A DNA stretch of 64,000 bases. Origin: Streptomyces sp. NBC_01116. Its GTDB lineage: Bacteria > Actinomycetota > Actinomycetes > Streptomycetales > Streptomycetaceae. The position numbers were made by a program, and so were the translations under genes. Below are positions 1-9,734 of the stretch, in pieces (the first letter of the stretch is position 1; each line of letters opens with the position of its first letter). The stretch is from assembly GCF_041435495.1 (NCBI RefSeq), contig NZ_CP108644.1, positions 5,007,501 through 5,071,500 of the forward strand, in the 5' to 3' direction. The notes under the pieces were generated by a model, which had not been told where the DNA came from, ran no database searches, and saw only the letters and a program-made list of their open reading frames with translations.

Positions 1-121
1 TCCCATAGTGCCCCTTTGCGGTGAGAACGGGATAAAAGTGCTGTCTACACCGGCCTGCGCGCGTCCGCACGGGCCCGAGCTGCTCCGGCCGTGGCCGTCC
101 GCCCGGGGCCGCCCGCGCCGG
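1..121. other. Window edge, no gene seen
   Basis: This short GC-rich stretch lies downstream of the PdxH-like gene. The long open frames crossing it are antisense shadows of the minus-strand genes. I see no RNA gene, terminator or reading frame that I can support. Confidence 0.6.
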
Positions 122-820
122 TCACGGCCAGAGCAGCTCGCGCGCCCAGCCGCCGTCGTCCTGGCGCCGGTAGCGCAGCCGGATGTGCCGGCGCCGGGCG
201 TCGCCCTGGAAGAACTCGGCCTCGGCCGGCTCGACCACGTACCGGGCCCAGGTCGGAGCCTCCGTGTCCGGTTCCGCCCGCGCCCGGTCCCAGGCCGCGT
301 CCGCCGCCCGGTGCAGCTCCGCCACGGAGCCCACGACCTCGCTCTGCGCCCCGGTCAGCGCGGCGGCGAGCGCCCCGGTGGACCGGGCGTGCAGGTCGGC
401 GTGGCTCTCGGCGGGCGTGCAGCGGACGACGGGGCCCCGGATCCGTACCTGCCGGCCCTGCGCGGGCCAGTAGAAACCGAGCGCGGCGTACGGGCGGGCG
501 GCGAGCTGGTGGCCCTTGGCGCTGGTGGCGTGGGTGGCGAAGTGGAAGCCGCGCCCGTCGGCGTCGTGGAGGAGCAGCGTGCGTACGTCGGGCAGCCCCT
601 CGGCGTCGGCCGTGGCGAGGCTCATCGCGTGCGGCTCGGCCTGCCCGGCGGCCACGGCCTCGGCGAACCAGGTGTGGAAGAGGGGGACCGGGGCGGGCGG
701 GGCCGACGCGGGATCGAAGGACGGCAGCTCGGTGTCCCAGACGCGCTGGGCGTGCAGGAGGCCGTGGAAACCGGTGGAGGGGGGCGCGGCGGCCGCGCTG
801 TCGTCGGTCATGAGGGCCAT
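122..820 (-). CDS. Pyridoxamine 5'-phosphate oxidase family protein (PdxH-like)
   Basis: A 232-residue flavoprotein of the FMN-binding split-barrel family, which in PdxH oxidises pyridoxine/pyridoxamine 5'-phosphate to pyridoxal phosphate in the cytoplasm. The FMN-binding barrel spans roughly residues 40-130 (SLATADAEGLPDVRTLLL, then GFHFATH and SAKGHQ). A TGAQSEVV segment and a C-terminal PNPOx dimerisation region (EFFQGDARRRHIRLRYR) follow. Canonical PdxH ends with a substrate-binding RLHDR motif; here the matching residues read RRHIR, so this may be a divergent paralogue rather than the housekeeping enzyme. The start is uncertain: ATG at 820 is used, with another in-frame ATG at 811 and an extension possible to 856. 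It lies 57 nt downstream of the thiolase-like gene on the same strand and may be cotranscribed with it. Family assignment is firm, substrate is not. Confidence 0.82.
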   Translation of the reverse strand: MALMTDDSAAAAPPSTGFHGLLHAQRVWDTELPSFDPASAPPAPVPLFHTWFAEAVAAGQAEPHAMSLATADAEGLPDVRTLLLHDADGRGFHFATHATSAKGHQLAARPYAALGFYWPAQGRQVRIRGPVVRCTPAESHADLHARSTGALAAALTGAQSEVVGSVAELHRAADAAWDRARAEPDTEAPTWARYVVEPAEAEFFQGDARRRHIRLRYRRQDDGGWARELLWP

Positions 821-877
821 TGGACCCCACGGGCGCACCCGGGTGCACGGGAGCATGCCGCGTCCGCGCCCGGCCGC

Positions 878-2080
878 TCACCCCCGCCCCAGCACCACCG
901 TCCCCGACGAGCAGAACCAGCCGCCCGTCCCGGAGGCCACCGCCAGCTCCGGGCGCCCGCCCCCGGGCCGGCGCACCTGGCGTTCGCCGGCCTCGCCGCG
1001 CAGTTGCCGTACCGCTTCCACCAGCAGGAACAGCCCTCGCATCCCGGGATGGCAGGCGGACAGGCCGCCGCCGTCCGTGTTCACCGGAAGCTCGCCGCGC
1101 AGCCCGGTGCGGCCCTTCTCGACGAACGCGCCGCCCTCGCCCTTCGCGCAGAAACCCAGGTCCTCCAGGGTCACCAGTGTCATGTACGTGAACGCGTCGT
1201 AGATCTCGGCCAGGTCGATGTCGGCGGGCCGCACCCCGGCCCGTTCGAAGGCGAGGCGGCCGGAGACGGCGGCGGGGGAGACCGTGAAGTCCTCCCACTC
1301 GGACATCGTGGCGTGCGAGACGTGCTCCCCGGTCCCCAGGATCCAGACGGGCGCCTTCGCCGTGTCGGGTACGTACTCCTCGGCGGCCAGCAGCACCGCG
1401 CAGCCCCCGTCGCTGCGGATGCAGCAGTGCAGCTTGGTGAACGGGTCCGCGATCATCGGGCCGGAGAGGACGTCGTCGACCGTGATCGGGTCCCGGAACA
1501 TCGCCTCCGGGTTCGCCGCCGCGTTCGCCCGCGCCGTCACCGCCACCTCGGCGAGCTGCTCCAACGTCGTGCCGTACGCGTGCATGTGGCGGCGGGCGGC
1601 CATGGCGTACTTGGCGATCAGCGAGTGACCGTACGGCACTTCGAACTGCGAAGGCCCACGCGCCCCGAACGACAGGTTGGACGTGCGGCGGCCCGCCTTG
1701 ATGTCGGCCCGGGCCGTCGATCCGTACACCAGGAGCACGGCACGGGCCCGGCCCGCGGCGATGGCGTCCGCCGCGTGGGCGGCCATCACCTCCCAGGTGG
1801 CGCCGCCCACCGCCGTGGAGTCGACCCAGGTGGGCCGCAGCCCCAGATACTCGGCCACCTCCACCGGGGCGAGCGTCCCGAGCCCCGCCGAGGCGAAGCC
1901 GTCGACGACCGAGCGGTCGAGGCCGGAGTCGGCGAGCGCGCGGCGGGCGGCCTGGGCGTGCAGGGCGTACGGCGTGGCGTCGTCGACGCGGCCGCAGTCC
2001 GCGAGCGCCACGCCGACGACGGCGACCTTGCGCGGACGGCGGGAGGCTGCCGGGGCGGGGGAATCCGGGTCTGAGGCCAT
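878..2080 (-). CDS. SCP-x/Ltp-type thiolase-fold protein 1
   Basis: A 400-residue cytoplasmic thiolase-fold protein of the lipid-transfer-protein (SCP-x/Ltp) subgroup. Diagnostic blocks include KVAVVGVAL near the N-terminus, YGTTLEQLAEVAV, DPITVDDVLSGPMIADPF, and the subgroup signature LAEIYDAFTYMTLVTLEDLGFC followed by GEGGAFVE and the GGGLS loop. Where classical thiolases have the nucleophilic Cys, this protein reads STAVGGATWEVMAAHA, with no Cys. Members of this subgroup include actinobacterial retro-aldolases of steroid side-chain degradation (Ltp2), which do not use thiolytic chemistry. It may therefore be an aldolase or lyase acting on an acyl-CoA. A palindromic operator (2084-2100) abuts the start codon and the mRNA is probably leaderless. 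It faces the acyl-CoA dehydrogenase operon divergently. Confidence 0.85.
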   Translation of the reverse strand: MASDPDSPAPAASRRPRKVAVVGVALADCGRVDDATPYALHAQAARRALADSGLDRSVVDGFASAGLGTLAPVEVAEYLGLRPTWVDSTAVGGATWEVMAAHAADAIAAGRARAVLLVYGSTARADIKAGRRTSNLSFGARGPSQFEVPYGHSLIAKYAMAARRHMHAYGTTLEQLAEVAVTARANAAANPEAMFRDPITVDDVLSGPMIADPFTKLHCCIRSDGGCAVLLAAEEYVPDTAKAPVWILGTGEHVSHATMSEWEDFTVSPAAVSGRLAFERAGVRPADIDLAEIYDAFTYMTLVTLEDLGFCAKGEGGAFVEKGRTGLRGELPVNTDGGGLSACHPGMRGLFLLVEAVRQLRGEAGERQVRRPGGGRPELAVASGTGGWFCSSGTVVLGRG

Positions 2081-2083
2081 AAA

Positions 2084-2100
2084 TCTGACGGTACATCAGA
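2084..2100. promoter_or_regulatory. Palindromic operator A (TetR regulon candidate)
   Basis: TCTGACGGTACATCAGA is a 17-bp imperfect palindrome with 5-bp perfect arms. It lies 3 bp upstream of the thiolase-like start at 2080 and covers a possible minus-strand -10 (TACCGT, 2093 down to 2088). It matches the sites at 2192, 12797 and 18892. Confidence 0.72.
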
Positions 2101-2191
2101 TAGTGGTGGTCGCCGCAACCGTCCGCACACGACCGCTTCCGCCGTCCGGGTGCGTGCGGGACCCTGGGAATTCCCGCCCCCCGCACCTAAC

Positions 2192-2206
2192 ATGACGACT
2201 CGTCAG
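2192..2206. promoter_or_regulatory. Palindromic operator B (TetR regulon candidate)
   Basis: ATGACGACTCGTCAG contains a 13-bp palindrome (TGACGA-C-TCGTCA) with perfect 6-bp arms. It sits 46 bp upstream of the acyl-CoA dehydrogenase start, in the divergent intergenic region shared with operator A. Confidence 0.72.
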
Positions 2207-2251
2207 ATGTGGGGCCGGCTTCTTCGGCCCCTGGGTGGAAGGAGCCCGCAG

Positions 2252-3469
2252 ATGGACGCCGCCTTCACCGCGGAACAGCACGAGATCCGCCGCACCCTGC
2301 GCGAACTGCTCGCCCGGAGCGCCGCCCCCGACGCGATCCCCGCCGCCGTGCGCACCGCCGAGGGTTACGACCCGGCCCTGTGGCGCAGCCTCGCCGGGGA
2401 TCTCGGGCTGCCGGGCCTCGCGCTCGCGGAGGAGTACGGCGGGGCCGGGTGCACGGTGACCGAGCTGGCCCTCGCCTGCGAGGAGACCGGGAGGGCGCTG
2501 CTGCCCACACCGCTGCTCGCCACCGCCGCCCTCGCCGCACCCCTGATCGCCGCTCTCGGCACCCCGGACCAGCGGGCCGCCCTGCTGCCCCGGATCGCCG
2601 CGGGAACCCTGACCGCCGCCCTGGCCGTCCCCGGCGGCTCCCTCGCCACCGCCCTCGGCCTCACCGGCGACAACGCCGACGGAGCCTGGGCGGGCGGCGG
2701 CCGGGCCGGCGGCATCCAGGCCCGCGGACCCGGGGAGGGCGGTGACCGACGGCTCTACGGGGAGGCGGACCGGGTCCTGGACGGGCACAGCGCGGGCCTG
2801 CTCCTGGTCGCCGCCCACGCGGGGGGCTACCCGCGCAGCCGTACGCTCCTGTTCCTGGTCGACGCCGGAGCGGCGGGGCTGGCGCGCACCCGGCTCACCG
2901 CGCTCGACGAGACCCGCCCGCTGGCCCGCGTCGAGCTGCGCGACACCCCGGCCGAGCTCCTCGGTGCGGACGACACCGCCGACGCGGCCGCCGCGCTCGC
3001 CGCCGCCGGGCGCACGGCCGCCGCGATCCTCGCCGCCGAAGCGGTCGGGACGGCGGCGAGCGCCCTGGAGCGCACCGTGGAGTACGTGAAGGCGCGCGAG
3101 CAGTTCGGCAGGGCGGTCGGTTCGTTCCAGGCCGTCAAGCACCGCCTGGCCGACCTGTACGTACGGGTCGAGGCGGCCCGGTCCGCCGCGTACCACGCCG
3201 CCCGGGACCCGGAGGCCGGGCCCCTCGCGCTCGCCCAGGCCCTGGAGGCGGCCCGGATCACCACCGGTGAGGCCATCCAGCTGCACGGCGGCATCGGCTT
3301 CACCTGGGAGCACGAGGCGCACCGGTATCTCAAGCGGGCGGCGGGCGACGAACTGCTCTTCGGCCCGGTCCACCGGCTGCGCGACCAGGCGGCGCGGCGG
3401 GCCGGACTCTTCGGGACGGCCGCCGCGTCCCGGCCGCCCGTCGGCGTCGCGTACGGGGCGGGCGTCTGA
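2252..3469 (+). CDS. Acyl-CoA dehydrogenase family protein
   Basis: A 405-residue FAD-dependent acyl-CoA dehydrogenase homologue, predicted to introduce an alpha-beta double bond into an acyl-CoA. Helical N-terminal blocks (FTAEQHEIRRTLRELL, LGLPGLALAEEYGGAG) are followed by a beta domain and by C-terminal segments AREQFGRAVGSFQAVKHRLAD and IQLHGGIGFTWEHEAHRYLKRA, typical of the family. No MCAD-like YEG base motif was seen, which resembles the divergent FadE types of steroid and branched-acid pathways. An unusual Gly/Ala-rich stretch of about 20 residues (around 150-170) interrupts the middle domain. The start was chosen at ATG 2252 because a GGAAGGAG ribosome-binding site precedes it. The stop overlaps the next start (TGATG), indicating translational coupling. 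Operator B lies upstream. Confidence 0.9.
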   Translation: MDAAFTAEQHEIRRTLRELLARSAAPDAIPAAVRTAEGYDPALWRSLAGDLGLPGLALAEEYGGAGCTVTELALACEETGRALLPTPLLATAALAAPLIAALGTPDQRAALLPRIAAGTLTAALAVPGGSLATALGLTGDNADGAWAGGGRAGGIQARGPGEGGDRRLYGEADRVLDGHSAGLLLVAAHAGGYPRSRTLLFLVDAGAAGLARTRLTALDETRPLARVELRDTPAELLGADDTADAAAALAAAGRTAAAILAAEAVGTAASALERTVEYVKAREQFGRAVGSFQAVKHRLADLYVRVEAARSAAYHAARDPEAGPLALAQALEAARITTGEAIQLHGGIGFTWEHEAHRYLKRAAGDELLFGPVHRLRDQAARRAGLFGTAAASRPPVGVAYGAGV

Positions 3470-4017
3470 TGGGCCACTCCCACTCCCCCTCCGACCCCGA
3501 TCCCCGCCCCCACTCCCACCCCCGCACCCCTGCCCCCGCCGCCCGTGGTGTGCGCCTGGTCCAGAAGGTCTCCGCGACCCGCGCCTTCGGACGGATCGCC
3601 CCGCACGTGGTCCCCGCCCTGGACCGGGCCGTGCACCGGCTCACCCGGGGAAAGGTGCTGCTCAGCGCCCGGATGCTGCCGGGGCTCGTCCTCACGGTGC
3701 CGGGGGCGCGCACGGGCCGGCCGAGGACCACGCCGCTGGCCTGCATGCCGGAGGGCGAGGTGGAGGGCAGCTGGATCCTGGTCGGCAGCAACTTCGGGCG
3801 CCCGGGTCACCCGGCCTGGACCGCGAATCTGCTGGCCCACGGGGGCGAGGCCGTCGTGAACTGGCGCGGCCGGGACATCCCGGTGCGCGCGAGCCTGCTG
3901 GAGGGTGAGGACCGGGAGCGGGTGTGGGAGGCCGCACTCGCGTTCTGGCCGCCGTACGCGGCGTACCAGCGGCGGCTGGAGCGGCAGATCCGGCTGTTCC
4001 GGCTGGAGAGGCGGTAG
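3469..4017 (+). CDS. Nitroreductase/deazaflavin (F420)-dependent oxidoreductase family protein (DDN-like)
   Basis: A 182-residue protein of the DDN-like split-barrel family, whose members bind F420H2 and reduce or protect diverse substrates. After a His/Pro-rich N-terminal tail (residues 1-25) it shows the family pattern: LTVPGARTGRPRTTPLACMPE, then WILVGSNFGRPGHPAWTANL, then AVVNWRGRDIPVRAS, and a C-terminal FWPPYAAYQRR block. It is translationally coupled to the acyl-CoA dehydrogenase upstream through a TGATG overlap, so it is likely an accessory reductase in the same catabolic route. The substrate cannot be read from the sequence. A strong terminator hairpin follows at 4103-4146. Confidence 0.86.
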   Translation: MGHSHSPSDPDPRPHSHPRTPAPAARGVRLVQKVSATRAFGRIAPHVVPALDRAVHRLTRGKVLLSARMLPGLVLTVPGARTGRPRTTPLACMPEGEVEGSWILVGSNFGRPGHPAWTANLLAHGGEAVVNWRGRDIPVRASLLEGEDRERVWEAALAFWPPYAAYQRRLERQIRLFRLERR

Positions 4018-4102
4018 CGGGCGCAAGCGGACGGTAGTGGGTGGAAGCGGGCGTTAGCGGGCGGTGCGCCCGGATGGGCCCGTCCCGTTCCTCCGGGAAC
4101 GC

Positions 4103-4146
4103 CGACGGCGGGCCACCCGCAGGGGTTCGTGGGTGGTCCGCCGTCG
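4103..4146. terminator. Bidirectional terminator between convergent genes
   Basis: A 16-bp stem (4103-4118 with 4131-4146, one mismatch that is G:U on one strand) encloses a 12-nt loop. It lies between the end of the F420-type gene (4017) and the end of tetR (4239) and can serve both strands. Imperfect 10-bp GC-rich direct repeats at about 4013-4065 precede it. Confidence 0.75.
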
Positions 4147-4238
4147 GTGAGACAGGACGTGGGGCGTCCGGGTGGGCGGGTGCCCGCCCGGGGGTGAGGG
4201 GCGTCCGGGACCGGTGGGCCTCCCGCGCTCCGGACCGC

Positions 4239-4886
4239 TTACTTCGTCGGCTTCTTGCCGGTGATGCCGAGATGCACCAACAGGGCCAGGTTGGGACGTA
4301 GTTCGGCCTGCTTCACACCCCAGGTGGTGAAACCCTTCTGGTGCGAGGCGACCGCGGCCAGCATCGCCACCAGGGAGCCCGCCATCGCCGCCGGGCTGAC
4401 GTCCTTGTCGACCTTGCCCTTGCTCTGGAGCTCCTTCACGGAATCCGTGAGGGAGTTGGTGACCGAGTTCAGGATCTTCATGCGGATCTTGTAGAACCGC
4501 TTGTCCCCCTCGGCCGCGCCGAGGTCGATCACGCGGAGGATCGCGTCGTTGTGGCGCCAGAAGTCGAGGAACCCCTCGACGAGTTGTTCGGAGGTCGTCC
4601 AGCCGGCCTTGCCGACCCAGGAGCGCCCGGCGACCAGTTCGGTCAGTCCGGCGCCCTCCTTGGCGACTTCCTCGGCGATTTCGAGGACGGCGCCCTCCAC
4701 ATCGGGGAAGTACTGGTAGAAAGTCGCGGGTGAAGTCCCGGCCTTCCGGGCGACGTCGATGACTTTGACGTCCCGGTACGGCGAGGAGCTGAGCATCTCG
4801 CTGAGGCAGTCGAGCAGCTTCTGCCGCGTCGCCTGACCGCGTCGACCGGCCACGCGGCCATCGACGGTGCGTACTTGTCCTGTCAT
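4239..4886 (-). CDS. TetR-family transcriptional regulator
   Basis: A 215-residue TetR-type repressor. The N-terminal helix-turn-helix is clear: RRGQATRQKLLDCL, then DVKVIDVARKAGTSPATFYQYFPD at about residues 39-62. The all-helical C-terminal ligand domain includes FLDFWRHNDAILRVIDLGA. It lies convergent to the acyl-CoA dehydrogenase operon and divergent from the VOC gene and afsK. A degenerate copy of the palindrome found upstream of four neighbouring catabolic units overlaps its own start codon (4880-4894). My inference is that this protein represses itself and the local acyl-CoA genes; the ligand is probably a CoA thioester or its acid, which the sequence does not prove. A role in controlling afsK is an alternative suggested only by proximity. 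Confidence 0.9.
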   Translation of the reverse strand: MTGQVRTVDGRVAGRRGQATRQKLLDCLSEMLSSSPYRDVKVIDVARKAGTSPATFYQYFPDVEGAVLEIAEEVAKEGAGLTELVAGRSWVGKAGWTTSEQLVEGFLDFWRHNDAILRVIDLGAAEGDKRFYKIRMKILNSVTNSLTDSVKELQSKGKVDKDVSPAAMAGSLVAMLAAVASHQKGFTTWGVKQAELRPNLALLVHLGITGKKPTK

Positions 4887-4894
4887 GCCGTCAG
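4880..4894. promoter_or_regulatory. Degenerate palindromic operator C over the tetR start
   Basis: CTGTCATGCCGTCAG (reverse complement CTGACGGCATGACAG) keeps the CTGACGG half-site and has one mismatch in the other arm. It spans the tetR start codon at 4884-4886, which fits autoregulation. Confidence 0.55.
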
Positions 4895-5087
4895 CTTACC
4901 GAGGGGTGATGGGAGCGCGATTCGGCCGACTGCAAATGGGGAACGTCGCAGGACCGGCGGGGTGTGCGGCGGTGATGAGCGGCGGTTTTCGGCCGGGGTG
5001 CGAGAGGCGTCGGAGCCCGGATGCGGGCACGGCGCGCGGGCCGGGGGGCGGGCCGGGCGTGGGCCGGGGTGCGGGCCGGAGTAAATG

Positions 5088-5133
5088 TTATCAACAGCCT
5101 GTGGACAACTTCGGTGGACAACTTTCGTCCACA
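5088..5133. promoter_or_regulatory. Cluster of four DnaA-box-like 9-mers
   Basis: Four matches to the Streptomyces DnaA box (TTGTCCACA) occur: TTATCAACA at 5088-5096, TGTGGACAA (inverted, exact) at 5100-5108, GGTGGACAA (inverted) at 5113-5121, and TCGTCCACA at 5125-5133. Their starts are 12, 13 and 12 nt apart. No dnaA, dnaN or gyrB gene is nearby, so this is not oriC. Confidence 0.65.
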
Positions 5134-5213
5134 TGGTGAGCGTGCCTTCACTAATCGGTCAAAGGTTCCCTTTAGGTGTGTCCAAGGCGCGCGGGGTTGG
5201 GTGCGACGTTACG

Positions 5214-5242
5214 TTGACTGTGACGGGCGTCACTGCTACGGA
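5214..5242 (+). promoter_or_regulatory. Promoter of the VOC gene with spacer palindrome
   Basis: TTGACT (5214-5219) and TACGGA (5237-5242) are 17 bp apart. The spacer contains GTGACGGGCGTCAC (5220-5233), a palindrome with 6-bp arms. Its TGACG/CGTCA halves match the local TetR-type sites but are one base closer together. Confidence 0.55.
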
Positions 5243-5255
5243 AGGACCCGGTCCC

Positions 5256-6065
5256 ATGGCCCCATTCGCGCATTCCGCGCCGTGCTGGGCGGACGTGCAG
5301 CTCTCCGACCTCGAAGCGGGCAAGCGCTTCTACGGCGGGCTCTTCGGCTGGACCTTCCGGGCGGGCGACGGCATGCCCTTCGCGGACGCGCTCAGCGACG
5401 GCCGCCTGGTCGCCGGCCTCGCCGCGAAGAAGGACGGCCGGATGCCCACGGCCTGGGGCGTCTACTTCGCCACCGACGACATCCGGGCCACCGTCGCCGC
5501 GATCCGCGAGCACGGCGGCCAGATCATCACCGACCCGGTACGGGCGGGGCGTGCCGGGATCGTGGCGGAGGCGGCCGACCCCGGGGGCGCCGTCTTCGGG
5601 CTCTGGCAGCCGGAGGAACGCGCGGGCTTCGAGAAGCGGAACGACCCCGCCTCCTTCTGCTGGACCGAGGTCTACACCCGGCAGCCGGACCGGGTGGACC
5701 CCTTCTACGAGAAGGTCTTCGGCTTCCGCGGCACCGACCTGGACGAGGCGGGCCACGACATCTCCGGCGACTCCGAGGCGCTGGTCGACTTCCGGTTGTG
5801 GTCCCCCGGGGGCACCGAACCGGGCCCGGACACCGCGGTCGGCGGCCGCAGCGTCATCACGGACGCGTTCCCGGCCGAGATGCCGAGCTACTTCCTCGTC
5901 TACTTCGCCGTCGCCGACTGCGACGCCGCCGCCGAACTCGCCGTACAGCTCGGCGGCCGGGTGGTCCAGCCGCCCTTCGACATCCCCTCCGGGCGGATGG
6001 CCGTGCTGCACGACGACCAGGGGGCCGCCTTCGCCGTACTGGAGCCCGGCGAGCCGCGACCGTAG
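5256..6065 (+). CDS. VOC (glyoxalase/bleomycin-resistance fold) protein with two domains
   Basis: A 269-residue cytoplasmic protein with two vicinal-oxygen-chelate modules. The first (about residues 5-125) begins CWADVQLSDLEAGKRFYGGLFGW. The second (about 135-265) begins CWTEVYTRQPDRVDPFYEKVFGF. Both end in GG.V-type strands such as IREHGGQIITDP and AVQLGGRVVQPPF. Family members are dioxygenases, lyases, isomerases or drug-binding proteins, and the exact activity cannot be assigned. ATG 5256 is preceded by GGAAGG at 5241-5246. It lies between tetR (divergent) and afsK (same strand, 288 bp downstream). Confidence 0.85.
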   Translation: MAPFAHSAPCWADVQLSDLEAGKRFYGGLFGWTFRAGDGMPFADALSDGRLVAGLAAKKDGRMPTAWGVYFATDDIRATVAAIREHGGQIITDPVRAGRAGIVAEAADPGGAVFGLWQPEERAGFEKRNDPASFCWTEVYTRQPDRVDPFYEKVFGFRGTDLDEAGHDISGDSEALVDFRLWSPGGTEPGPDTAVGGRSVITDAFPAEMPSYFLVYFAVADCDAAAELAVQLGGRVVQPPFDIPSGRMAVLHDDQGAAFAVLEPGEPRP

Positions 6066-6353
6066 GAAAGCCGGGTTCCCCCCGACCTCCCCGTCTCCTC
6101 TGCCCTCCGCACCCTTTCCGCACCCCTTCCCGTATCCCGATGTGGGGGGATACCGCCCGAAGTGACATGAGACACCCTCATCCGCACCCGGGTTCGCAAC
6201 CGGGGCGCGGGACAGGAAGAATCGGGGTGCGTACCGCCAGGTGATGTCCAGTGGTGAGACCCTGCACAGGGCGCGCTGCGCAGGGCGGATTCGACCGGGC
6301 GGTAATTCGCGGACTTCGTCGCCGAGGTCCGTTCACGGGGAGGTGGCAGGCAA

Positions 6354-8774
<2,421 letters not shown>

Positions 8775-8850
8775 CCCGGGTTCCGTCCCTCACGCGCCGG
8801 CCGGGCTCGATGGCGGGCATGCGAGGCCGGAACCCTCGGCGGGGCGGCCG

Positions 8851-9528
8851 TCAACCCCGCGGAGGCGGGGGCGGCGGCTGCCGGTGCGGCGGGTGCACCG
8901 GGTCCCGGGGGTCCGTCTCCGTCGGCGGGGCCTGCGGGTAGGACCGCGTACGGGGGTCATGGGGGTCGGGCCCCGTGTACGGGTCCACCTCCGGCTCCGG
9001 CCACGGCGACGTCTGCACGGACATCCCCGGCTCCTGCGTCGGTGGCCACGTGTCCACCTGATCCGGCGGCGGCGCGGCGTACGGCTCCACCGGCTTCCGC
9101 TCCCGCCGGCCCCGCCGGCCGCGACCGCTCATCAGCAGCGCCCCGATCAGCATCAGTACCCCGCCCGCCAGCGCGTTCACCACGCCCACCTGGAGCCCGG
9201 ACCCGTCCCCGGCCACCACCAGCGACCCCGCGGCCTGCCCCTGGCGGACCATCCACAGGATCGTGAAGCCCAGCACCACCAGCCCGGCGAGGGCGACCAC
9301 GAGCCGGGACCGGAGCACGACGCCCACGATCACCAGCAGGGCCGCCGCCAGGAACGGCAGCAGCATCGAGACCAGCACCCCGGACTCCGCGGCGGTGATG
9401 CCTCCGAAGAGGTCCTCCAGCCGGTAGTCCTGCCCCGCCCGCCCGGCGTACCAGTCGCGGAACGGGCTCAGTACGGCCGAGGCCGCCCCGGCCAGGGCGA
9501 CGACGGAGCCGAGGACGTTGCGGATCAT
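8851..9528 (-). CDS. Four-helix membrane protein with proline-rich cytoplasmic tail
   Basis: I do not recognise a named family. The 225-residue protein has four predicted membrane helices, at about 5-22, 50-72, 74-95 and 112-132. An RGRRGRRERK basic stretch (about 136-145) follows, then a Pro-rich acidic tail of about 80 residues. ATG 9528 is preferred over upstream in-frame starts because TGGAGG lies just before it and the first helix begins at residue 5. It is convergent with afsK, whose stop is 76 bp away. The basic stretch suggests the tail is cytoplasmic. Function unknown. Confidence 0.75.
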   Translation of the reverse strand: MIRNVLGSVVALAGAASAVLSPFRDWYAGRAGQDYRLEDLFGGITAAESGVLVSMLLPFLAAALLVIVGVVLRSRLVVALAGLVVLGFTILWMVRQGQAAGSLVVAGDGSGLQVGVVNALAGGVLMLIGALLMSGRGRRGRRERKPVEPYAAPPPDQVDTWPPTQEPGMSVQTSPWPEPEVDPYTGPDPHDPRTRSYPQAPPTETDPRDPVHPPHRQPPPPPPRG

Positions 9529-9734
9529 CGTCAGCCTCCAGGGCGTCGTCCCGCCTGCGCGGGCTTCCCCCGCAGCCGACGCTACGCCGGGACGATCACC
9601 CCCGCCACGCGGACGATGACGGGACCGTGACAGGGTCATGACCTGGACAGGGGGTCGTGTGCGGCATGCTGAGGGCGACGACGCACGCCAGCGGCGCGAC
9701 GTACCGGCAACGAAACTCAAGGGGGGCTGCATCC

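Larger units (their letters stand above)
4887..5255. other. Divergent intergenic region, tetR / VOC gene
   Basis: About 370 bp without a supported gene. It holds the tetR promoter side, a regularly spaced cluster of four DnaA-box-like sequences (5088-5133), and the VOC-gene promoter with a palindrome in its spacer (5214-5242). Confidence 0.7.

Noticed and set aside
8..2074. Long plus-strand open frame of 688 codons
   Set aside because: Antisense shadow of the PdxH-like and Ltp-type genes; its translation is low-complexity Arg/Gly/Pro-rich with no domain.
5088..5133. Chromosomal origin
   Set aside because: DnaA-box-like sites are present but few, and no dnaA, dnaN, gyrB or rpmH gene is nearby.
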